From positions 1 through 55,906 of the forward strand of contig JADGCN010000010.1 in NCBI GenBank assembly GCA_015228975.1: 55,906 bases of DNA, read 5' to 3'. Position numbers and translations under genes: made by a program. A model generated the notes under the pieces. It did not search any database and was not told the DNA's origin. It worked only from the letters and a program-made list of their open reading frames with translations. Below, piece after piece: positions 17,560 through 24,473 of this stretch; within the stretch, counting starts at the first letter, position 1; each line of letters opens with the position of its first letter. The DNA comes from Magnetococcales bacterium. Its GTDB lineage: Bacteria > Pseudomonadota > Magnetococcia > Magnetococcales > UBA8363.

Positions 17560-19578
17560 TTACAGTTTGCCCTCCCACAGGTGCAGACCAAAGCCGCTCA
17601 AGGTAATGAACAGCAAGGTCAAGCCGATGGCGATCAGGGTGAATCCGAGGACACGCGACCAGAATTGCATCCGGGTCGAGGGTGGAGGGACCAAAAGGGT
17701 TTCCAACTGTCCGGAATTTTCCAATCGTTGGTACTCCGCCCGGCGTTCCAGTTTGAATTCATCCACGGGCATGCGCCCCACGAACATCATGATATCAAGG
17801 GGGAATTTGCTGGGACGGAAATGACAGTTGAAAAAATGCACCGAAAAGATGAACACCACGGCCAAGAAGGCCTCTTCACCATGGATAACCGTGGCGACGT
17901 TAAAGATCCAACCGGGAAGGAATTCACCCGCGAGTTTTGGGAACCACAGGATCAAACCCGAGGAACCAATGATGAACATGCCCCAGAAAGGTGCCCAATA
18001 ATCAAATTTTTCCCAATAGGTCCAATGATCAAAGACCGGTCGCGGCCCCTTGCCGACAAACCAGCGCACCATGGCGATGAAATCTTTGAGATCTTGCAGA
18101 TTGGGAACCAGGGAGGTGGGGCCGAACCAACGGAACGTATCCCGGCTCACCCAAAAGATACGGTATGTGACTGCGGCCAAGTGGATGAAGAAGACCAGGG
18201 TGAAGATTACCGCCGCAACGCGATGCACCACGGCCATCACCGATGCCCCACCCAGGAACCGGGCCACCCAGGGTGCCCAGAAAGCGTCTGGATAAAGGAC
18301 CGTCATGCCGGTGAAGGCCAAGGTCATGATGGAGAGGGCGAACGTCAGGTGACCCAAGCGCCACAGGGCTGGGAAACGCTTGATATAAGTCCGCTCACCC
18401 TGGACGTGATCCTGCAAGGATTCGTGGTGTACCGGGAGCAGCCCCTGTTGTTTTTCCCTGGTTTCGCGATAGAACCACAGCAGGGAGTGGGTCCAAAAAA
18501 ACAGGAACACCCCGGCCAGCAACAACAACATGAACTTTGAAGCCAGCCACAATTGGGGGTATCGGTCGAAATCGTGGGAATTGCCATGGGGTTGGAAGGT
18601 CAAGAAGCCCGGGGAAACCCCTTCGTGACATTTTATGCAGGTTTTTTCCCGATTCTTGCCAAAAACCGGCGATTCGGGATGGTTCACCCGGCGATTGTTG
18701 TGGGCCGAATGGCAATCGAAACATTTGGCGGTGAAGGTATAGCCAAGCTGATTCACCTGCCCATGGTACGTTGCCGTATAGGTTTTATAGGCATCCTGGT
18801 GGCAATTGCCGCAGCTTTTGGTGATGATCAACTTGGCGGGATCCCGTTGGGGCGAAGAGATTCTGTGCGCCGTATGACAATCGGCACAAACCGCCGCCTT
18901 GGTATTGCCATAGCGTAGAACCAGGGAGCCATGCACCGAATCCTGGTACAAAGCAAGCTCCTTGGCATGACAGCGTCCGCAAAATTCAGGGGATTGCAGT
19001 CGAAAGGCTTCGCGACCCGGTGTCCCCTTGGCGGATATGTCGTGCCCATCGTGACAATCCGGGCAGCCGGCATTGGCCTTTCCCGATCCATCCTTGCGGG
19101 GTTGGCCATGGATCGACTCGGTATAGAAGGCGATATTCTTTAGAACCTTGTCCAATACATCCCATTCCTCCCCTTGCACCAGGCCATGCATATCGTTGTG
19201 ACAGCGCACACAATCGACCTGTTTTTTATCCTCGGGGAGATGGGGAATCTGTGTAATGGAACGGTGACAATCAACACAACCGCGTTTGCCATGGACGCTG
19301 CCCTGCAATTTTTCGCGGTCGACGTACAGGGTAGCCTTTCGCGAACGAATTTCCTTGCCGATGGGGACACTGAAACCTTTTTCCCCATGGCAGCCATAAC
19401 AGCGGACATCGGAGGTATTGCCGTCCACCTTGATGGGGGCGATCTCCTCCTGGATCAGGGTCCCACGCGCCTGGGCCAAAACGGGCAGCAACACGACCCC
19501 CACCACAAGACTCATCCAGGCGAGAGCCTCGATAGCCCGGAACAGCCAACCGAGGGGAGCAGGCCAAGAGCGCGGCAT
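17560..19578 (-). CDS. Nonaheme cytochrome c fused to a membrane cytochrome b (CbcL-like architecture)
   Basis: A 672-residue protein. A signal anchor (about residues 12-36) leads to a periplasmic domain with nine CxxCH motifs, at Cys 60, 101, 123, 172, 200, 231, 256, 286 and 314. Extra histidines are available as distal ligands. From residue 345 there are about five or six membrane helices with paired histidines (GHLTF, VHRVAA...FIHLAA, IHGEEAF...VHFFNCHF), as in FdnI/HydC-type diheme cytochrome b. The order nine c-hemes, then cytochrome b, is that of Geobacter CbcL, an inner-membrane quinol-oxidising cytochrome. It likely exchanges electrons between the quinone pool and the octaheme protein encoded 2 bp upstream. 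Assignment to CbcL by sequence cannot be proved here. Confidence 0.85.
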   Translation of the reverse strand: MPRSWPAPLGWLFRAIEALAWMSLVVGVVLLPVLAQARGTLIQEEIAPIKVDGNTSDVRCYGCHGEKGFSVPIGKEIRSRKATLYVDREKLQGSVHGKRGCVDCHRSITQIPHLPEDKKQVDCVRCHNDMHGLVQGEEWDVLDKVLKNIAFYTESIHGQPRKDGSGKANAGCPDCHDGHDISAKGTPGREAFRLQSPEFCGRCHAKELALYQDSVHGSLVLRYGNTKAAVCADCHTAHRISSPQRDPAKLIITKSCGNCHQDAYKTYTATYHGQVNQLGYTFTAKCFDCHSAHNNRRVNHPESPVFGKNREKTCIKCHEGVSPGFLTFQPHGNSHDFDRYPQLWLASKFMLLLLAGVFLFFWTHSLLWFYRETREKQQGLLPVHHESLQDHVQGERTYIKRFPALWRLGHLTFALSIMTLAFTGMTVLYPDAFWAPWVARFLGGASVMAVVHRVAAVIFTLVFFIHLAAVTYRIFWVSRDTFRWFGPTSLVPNLQDLKDFIAMVRWFVGKGPRPVFDHWTYWEKFDYWAPFWGMFIIGSSGLILWFPKLAGEFLPGWIFNVATVIHGEEAFLAVVFIFSVHFFNCHFRPSKFPLDIMMFVGRMPVDEFKLERRAEYQRLENSGQLETLLVPPPSTRMQFWSRVLGFTLIAIGLTLLFITLSGFGLHLWEGKL

Positions 19579-19580
19579 GA

Positions 19581-21089
19581 TCAGGGGGCAACCTTATCCG
19601 CTTGATCAGGTTTTTTGCCACTGTGGTACCAAGCGTGTTCGGGACGACTGAGAATGCCCTGCATCACCTTGGCAACCTCGTCCGCTTGTGTCGCTTTGCC
19701 ATCCTTGCGCGCCTTGGCAACCATTTCCTCGGCCTGGGGCAGGAACTGGGTATAAAACAGACGCCCGATTTCGTGGAAACCTTGCCACTGCACAAAATCA
19801 GGTGCCTGCATGGAGGCCCCCTGCCGGACCCGACGCCCGGCCTGGTGCCAAATCTCAAACCAGGTCCACTCAATCGGATCGTCATAAATCGCCGGGCTGC
19901 GCAATCCGGCGTGCTTCAAACTATCCATCAACTCCTGGGCCGGCTTGGCAAACTTGTTATTGTACAGCGAGACGACGTTGTCAAACTGCTGATAAAAATT
20001 TTGCACGATAGATCCGGTGTGGCAGGATGTGCAGACTTCCTCCATGCGTTTGCGATTTTCCTTCCAGGAAGCGCCATTTTTATCCGGTCCCTCCCCCGCT
20101 TTGAAGGAAACGGGGGCTTTCAAATTCCAGCTCACACGGTGGCTGACATCGTGGGTCAGCGGGGATTCCACCGTGGCCGACATATGGCATGTGGCACAGG
20201 TGGGACCCGTATCAAAATCTTCCCCTGGAACCCATTTGGGCGATTGCAGGTTCATCCGTCCCACATTGGCGTAAAAATTAATGCCATGTTTGGATTCGTC
20301 GTAGATTTCCTTTTGCGGATGCGCCGGTCCCCGATGACATTTGCCACAAGCCTCGGGACGCCGCGCCTGTTCCCGTGAAAACTCATGCCGTTGGTGGCAC
20401 GAGGTGCAAGTTCCACGGGATCCATCGGGGTTGATGCGACCAATGCCGCTATTCGGCCAAGTGGTGGCATCCAGCTTGCCGCTTGATTTAACCGTTACCC
20501 GGGAACCGTGACATTGGATGCAACCATGCAGGCCGGCGGCCAACATGGAATCATCCGGCATCCCCTGGGTCATCTTCGCCATCTGGAAGGAACCGCTGGT
20601 TTCAATATCCCCTGCTTTGGAATGGACACTATGCTCGAATTCCTTGGTTTCCCTCTGATGGCAGCGCCCGCAATCCTTGGGAGTGACCAGAACAGAAATC
20701 AGAAATTTTTTGTGCATGAACGCATCGGGATCCCCCTGTTCCGCTCGATGGCACTCGTAACAGCCCACATTGGCGCCATAATGTTTGGAGTTGCCCCATT
20801 GCTGGTACAAGCCCCGGTTGTCCTCAATGTGGCACGACACGCAGGTAGCGCTCTCTTTGCTCAAGGCATCGAAGGTTTTTCTGTTGGGCTTGTCAACGGC
20901 TTCCGCCTCGGCTGGCACGGGGGCATGCACTGTTTTGGAATCTGTGCCGGAGACCGCCGTCTCTTCGGCGGCGTGAGCCGGTAGGGCAAGGATGAGAACC
21001 ATCCCCCATACGAGCAGCACCGAAACCAACTTCAACCGAAAGGCGCCGCCCCAAAAGGAAGCATCCCCTGATCGCATTAACTTTACCAT
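19581..21089 (-). CDS. Octaheme cytochrome c, hydroxylamine-oxidoreductase-like
   Basis: A 502-residue periplasmic protein with signal peptide cleaved near LPAHA-AEE (residue 40). Eight CxxCH motifs occur at Cys 83, 110, 140, 190, 228, 248, 298 and 353. The C-terminal block (about residues 412-450) has WHQAGRRVRQGASM followed by PDFVQWQGFHE, which resembles octaheme HAO relatives. HAO oxidises hydroxylamine, whereas relatives without the Tyr-heme crosslink (epsilonproteobacterial Hao) work reductively on nitrite or hydroxylamine. I cannot align well enough to place the crosslink tyrosine, so direction is open. The start at 21089 has AAGGTGA upstream and precedes the signal peptide; the longer open frame crosses a hairpin and is not coding. 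Confidence 0.87.
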   Translation of the reverse strand: MVKLMRSGDASFWGGAFRLKLVSVLLVWGMVLILALPAHAAEETAVSGTDSKTVHAPVPAEAEAVDKPNRKTFDALSKESATCVSCHIEDNRGLYQQWGNSKHYGANVGCYECHRAEQGDPDAFMHKKFLISVLVTPKDCGRCHQRETKEFEHSVHSKAGDIETSGSFQMAKMTQGMPDDSMLAAGLHGCIQCHGSRVTVKSSGKLDATTWPNSGIGRINPDGSRGTCTSCHQRHEFSREQARRPEACGKCHRGPAHPQKEIYDESKHGINFYANVGRMNLQSPKWVPGEDFDTGPTCATCHMSATVESPLTHDVSHRVSWNLKAPVSFKAGEGPDKNGASWKENRKRMEEVCTSCHTGSIVQNFYQQFDNVVSLYNNKFAKPAQELMDSLKHAGLRSPAIYDDPIEWTWFEIWHQAGRRVRQGASMQAPDFVQWQGFHEIGRLFYTQFLPQAEEMVAKARKDGKATQADEVAKVMQGILSRPEHAWYHSGKKPDQADKVAP

Positions 21090-21292
21090 CGCCGTCACCT
21101 TCAGTCGCGCAAGCCCAAGGGTAGTCTCATCCCGCCACCAAGAACGCTTCAGGATTTTACATAAGAATGTAATCCATCGCCCATCATGCGGCATGTTGCC
21201 CCATTGCCACGCCCGTGTCAATTCCAATGTTCGCTGGAAGCGGGGCAAACGGCAGGGATGCAACCCCTTGCGTGGAGCCTGCGAAACTAAAC

Positions 21293-21316
21293 AACCACCA
21301 GCTAAAGCCGGTGGTT
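21293..21316. repeat. Isolated hairpin resembling IS200/IS605-type ends or REP sequence
   Basis: AACCACC (21293-21299) and GGTGGTT (21310-21316) enclose AGCTAAAGCC, giving an imperfect stem with a TAAA loop. The CTAAAGCC core resembles subterminal hairpins of IS200/IS605 elements and RAYT-linked REPs. No transposase or TnpB gene is near, so it would be a relic. The 370-bp stretch 21090-21459 holds nothing else I can identify apart from the cytochrome promoter region. Confidence 0.3.
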
Positions 21317-21459
21317 TGAACCTTCCGCATGGATAATCAAGAAAGGGAGGAGACAGGCTTGCAGCGCTTCGGCAAAAAAAGGAAAGGGGAGGTGCGAACA
21401 CATCACCCCCCCTGGAAAATTTCCTTTTTGCCAATACGGTCTGATCTATTGAATGAACG

Positions 21460-21723
21460 TTACCCGGTAACGCTCAACCGACCCACCTGCTCAGGCCTGG
21501 GATGGGTACCCAGGGAAATCCGAGCGATGGTTTCCTGGTAATGGGCATTCAAAGCCAATGTATAGGCAGCTTTGTTCGTTGAGGCGGCGACACCCTCATT
21601 GATCATATTTCGCAAATTGTGGCGATCAGCACCCGATGAACTCACTGCCATCTGTTTTGAGACCTGCACAGCCCGATCATTGAGCGGAACCAAACCTTCG
21701 GCGGCAACAGCATTGGTAGCCAT
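21460..21723 (-). CDS. Small protein of unknown function, predicted flagellar-regulon member
   Basis: An 87-residue soluble, alanine-rich protein with no recognised domain; mostly helical (VQVSKQMAVSSS, then LRNMINEGVAASTNKAAYTLALNAHYQETIA). The ATG at 21723 has GGAGG 5 nt upstream. A sigma-28-type promoter with exact 15-nt spacing lies about 90 bp before it, which ties it to late flagellar or chemotaxis genes. It might be a small secreted or filament-associated protein, in keeping with its Ala/Ser-rich helices, but that is inference. It is divergent from the membrane-protein/Lgt-like pair. Confidence 0.65.
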   Translation of the reverse strand: MATNAVAAEGLVPLNDRAVQVSKQMAVSSSGADRHNLRNMINEGVAASTNKAAYTLALNAHYQETIARISLGTHPRPEQVGRLSVTG

Positions 21724-21814
21724 AGCATCCTCCAACATACCTTAAGTCACAGACTCACAAGGACAAGGCGTCCTCACCAACTCACTCCTTTAAAATACTC
21801 TCCCCTATCTTTAT

Positions 21815-21841
21815 TAATCGGTCAATAGCAAAAAGAGTTTA
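21815..21841 (-). promoter_or_regulatory. Sigma-28-type promoter upstream of the small 87-residue gene
   Basis: Minus strand: TAAA (21838-21841), 15 nt, then ACCGATTA (21815-21822). This matches TAAA-N15-GCCGATAA with two -10 mismatches, and its first -10 base is the same A seen in the flagellin promoter. Both boxes sit inside an otherwise non-coding 305-bp divergent region. Confidence 0.65.
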
Positions 21842-22028
21842 GCATGAAATGGTCCCTCTTTGCCATCTCTATCCCAGGTGGCAGTCTTGGCGTTTCTCGC
21901 CGGTTACCGTTACAATGCATCGGGTGAGGAGAGGTCGTTATGGGTTTTGCGTTCCAAATCCCTCTTAAGACGGCCTTCCCGGCATGATTTTGGGTCGTCA
22001 GCAGCAACGTTGCGGAGGAGTCTGATCC

Positions 22029-22769
22029 ATGAAAGGTTGGATTTTGAAAGGCTGGCATTTTGCCGACCATTTATTGCTGACACTCATCATAGCCGCCTCC
22101 CTCATGGCATCCGTTGTCTTCACCTGGAATCAACCCTGGCTGACCACGTTGCTCCTCGCCACGTTGCTCGTTCTTCAAGGAGTGCTGCACCCTGGTCCCG
22201 GTGATCGCGCCGCCATGGTGGCCGCAGCCCTCCTGGGTACGCCTGCCGAAATCGCCGAAGTCCATCTGGGTGAATGGACCTACCATGCCCCCCATTTGAT
22301 CCTGGGCGTTCCCATGTGGATATCCCTGGTCTGGGCCAATCTGTTCTCTTTGTTCCGACGCCTGGCCCGGTCCTGGACGATATTGCTCGACACTAGCCTG
22401 GGCAAGGGGGAACCGTGGCGCCGCTACTTCAACGTGATCCTGGCCCTGCCCATCCTGGCGTTGTGGATCGCCGCCCTGGCGCTGATGGAAAAACCACTCT
22501 TCGTACAAGGTCTCTATGCCCTGATGATCCTGATTACCGCCATCTTCTGGCGGACGGAATGCGACCGTCTGATTTTCATCACCGGTGCCACTCTGGGGGC
22601 CATCGGCGAATTCGTCTCCGTGCAACTGGGTTATTGGAGCTACTACAATCCCCTGTTCAAATCCGTCGGAGTCGATATCACCTTGCCTTTGGATTGGGGA
22701 CTCAGCGCCGTCATCATCCACCGGATCGCTTGCTCCTGGCACCGCAGACGTTCGCAGAAAAAGACATAG
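22029..22769 (+). CDS. Polytopic membrane protein with an internal duplication
   Basis: A 246-residue protein with about seven hydrophobic segments. Two stretches are related: LGTPAEIAEVHLGEWTYHAP (about residues 68-87) and LGAIGEFVSVQLGYWSYYNP (about residues 189-208). Each has G-x-x-x-E, V-x-L-G-x-W-x-Y and P inside a membrane-proximal context, so the protein looks like a fused two-fold repeat with paired acidic and aromatic residues in the bilayer. Similar E...W.Y...P motifs occur in DUF2878/carotenoid-hydratase-like membrane families, but I cannot assign one. GGAGGAG lies 8 nt before the ATG. The stop is 3 bp from the Lgt-like gene, so the two are co-expressed. Confidence 0.6.
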   Translation: MKGWILKGWHFADHLLLTLIIAASLMASVVFTWNQPWLTTLLLATLLVLQGVLHPGPGDRAAMVAAALLGTPAEIAEVHLGEWTYHAPHLILGVPMWISLVWANLFSLFRRLARSWTILLDTSLGKGEPWRRYFNVILALPILALWIAALALMEKPLFVQGLYALMILITAIFWRTECDRLIFITGATLGAIGEFVSVQLGYWSYYNPLFKSVGVDITLPLDWGLSAVIIHRIACSWHRRRSQKKT

Positions 22770-22772
22770 ACC

Positions 22773-23579
22773 ATGTTTCCCGTACTCTACTCCCTGGGTT
22801 CCCTCCATTTTTATACGTATGGATTCAGCCTTTTCATCTCGCTGATGGTCATCTACGTATTGGCCAGACGCGCCATTCCCGGCTCGCTCCTGACCCACGA
22901 CAACCTGGATGACCTCATGCTGATCCTCATCGGCAGCCTGTGGTTGGGAGGTGGTTTGATTCACCTGATGGTTTCAGCCTTGAACGGGCCTGTCAACTGG
23001 AAAAGCCTGTTCGATATCCACGCCTTGCAGCAATTCTCCGTCTTCCCGGTCGCCGTCGCCACCACTCTGGCCCTGGTCATCTGGTGCCGATGGAAAAAAC
23101 TGCCCTTCCTGGCCGTCATCGATTTTTTGATTCCATTCCTGACCCTGGGGTATGGGTTGCACCGTCTCCTGGGCTGTCTGAACGCGGGATGTTGTTACGG
23201 CTTGCCCACCCATCTCCCATGGGGCATCACCTTTCCCAAAGACCCTTTCAGCTCCTGTCCGCTGCCGGGCATTCGTTTGCATCCCACCCAGATTTATCTG
23301 GCTGTGCTGGCTTTTGTGACGTTGTGGTTTCTGTACCGATACAAAAATGCCCTGCAAACCCCCGGGGCACTTTCAGCGGCGGGCTTGGCGGGCTTGAGCG
23401 GATCCTATTTCCTCGTTGGTTTCCTGCGCTCCGACATGGACCTCACCCCCCTGTACCTGGGACTGCCGTCTCAACAATTGTTATCTTTGATTGTATTTTT
23501 GGTGACATTGTTTATGTGTGGCAAACAATGGGGTCAACCTGCGCCCCCCCCTCTTGACCGCCCCTCCCCCAGCCCCTGA
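22773..23579 (+). CDS. Prolipoprotein diacylglyceryl transferase (Lgt)-like membrane protein
   Basis: A 268-residue protein with about seven membrane segments and the layout of Lgt. HRLLGCLNAGCCYG (about residues 128-141) corresponds to the Lgt signature (R-x-G-N-F-x-N-G-E) but is the divergent, cysteine-rich version. HPTQIY is present, and a late arginine (FLRSDM) could match the essential C-terminal arginine. Such divergent Lgt-like proteins are found beside canonical Lgt and their substrate is unknown; they may transfer a lipid moiety to something other than prolipoproteins. It directly follows the duplicated membrane protein with a 3-bp gap, suggesting a joint function. The C-terminus is proline-rich. 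Confidence 0.75.
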   Translation: MFPVLYSLGSLHFYTYGFSLFISLMVIYVLARRAIPGSLLTHDNLDDLMLILIGSLWLGGGLIHLMVSALNGPVNWKSLFDIHALQQFSVFPVAVATTLALVIWCRWKKLPFLAVIDFLIPFLTLGYGLHRLLGCLNAGCCYGLPTHLPWGITFPKDPFSSCPLPGIRLHPTQIYLAVLAFVTLWFLYRYKNALQTPGALSAAGLAGLSGSYFLVGFLRSDMDLTPLYLGLPSQQLLSLIVFLVTLFMCGKQWGQPAPPPLDRPSPSP

Positions 23580-23867
23580 TACGCCCCCTGACACGCTCAT
23601 CGAGACACCTTCTGACATTTTTTCAGACATGGCCTTGGATTTGCTAAATGCATTAAAGGAAGCGTCAGGAATACGACTTTAGAGAAGTCATGGAGGGGTT
23701 TTCGCCGTTGGCGCCTAACTTTGGTACAGCCGACATTCAGAAAGAGGCAACAACATCGGCAAAGATGTCAGATTGATGACATAACCAGCACGAAGGAAAC
23801 ACAACAGCGTCAAAAAGGTTGCGTTATTGGCACGGGAGTGGCACGGAGCTGAAGTCCAGCAGCCCCT

Positions 23868-24245
23868 TTAATCAAGATGAAAAAAGGATCGCACCTTGTC
23901 CATGAAACCACTGGGTCGGGCAGGCGCCACCGCCACTTCCTTGGGTTCCATGGCGTTGACAATAACCTTAAACTGATCCGTGATATCGAGTATTTGCAGA
24001 TGTATCAGTTGCGGATTTTCACCATGACCATTTGTAACTTTGTGAAATCCGAAATAACCCGCTTGGCTCAGGTTGTTCAGGGCTTTCTCGACCTGGACAA
24101 ACGTTTTTATGCGGATGCGGCATGTCAGGGCATTCCCCTCAAACCGACAGGCCTGGAGAATCTCCGGCCAAAGGTAGGTCGTCCGATCCCGCAACGCAAC
24201 AAGGTCGGTTTGTATGCTCGAAGGCAATTCAGTAAACGCAGACAT
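23868..24245 (-). CDS. Conserved-looking small cytoplasmic protein of unknown function
   Basis: A 125-residue soluble protein I do not recognise. It shows alternating strands and helices (CRIRIKTFVQVEKALNNL, LIHLQILDITDQFKVIVNAM) and ends in a basic amphipathic segment FMDKVRSFFHLD that could contact a membrane. The start at 24245 has GGAGG 5 nt upstream and is preferred over the in-frame codon 15 bp earlier. It stands alone between the Lgt-like gene (convergent) and amiC (divergent). The 288-bp gap on its 3' side, 23580-23867, shows no gene or clear hairpin with a T-tract. Confidence 0.6.
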   Translation of the reverse strand: MSAFTELPSSIQTDLVALRDRTTYLWPEILQACRFEGNALTCRIRIKTFVQVEKALNNLSQAGYFGFHKVTNGHGENPQLIHLQILDITDQFKVIVNAMEPKEVAVAPARPSGFMDKVRSFFHLD

Positions 24246-24473
24246 GGGGTCCTCCCTCATCCCTCGCTGGGGCTATACTCCGATCCGTTTAGCACAGCAA
24301 TTCCATGGTAATCAAGGGTCCGGTTTGAAAAAAGCAATTCATGAAAGTGTTGGAATGTAAAAAAATCAACTTTATTTTCGAAATAAGAAGAAATGGAAAG
24401 CCGCATCAGTCAAGCACAACGTGACATGGCCCAACACCCGGGAAATCCATCCGCTCAATCGATGTGAACTTTT

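Noticed and set aside
17437-18540. 367-codon plus-strand frame under the cytochrome b gene
   Set aside because: It is antisense to clear heme and membrane motifs, is very rich in His/Gln/Gly/Pro, and resembles no protein.
21090-21434. 115-residue N-terminal extension of the octaheme cytochrome
   Set aside because: It would precede the signal peptide, runs through a hairpin, and the internal ATG at 21089 has a better ribosome binding site.
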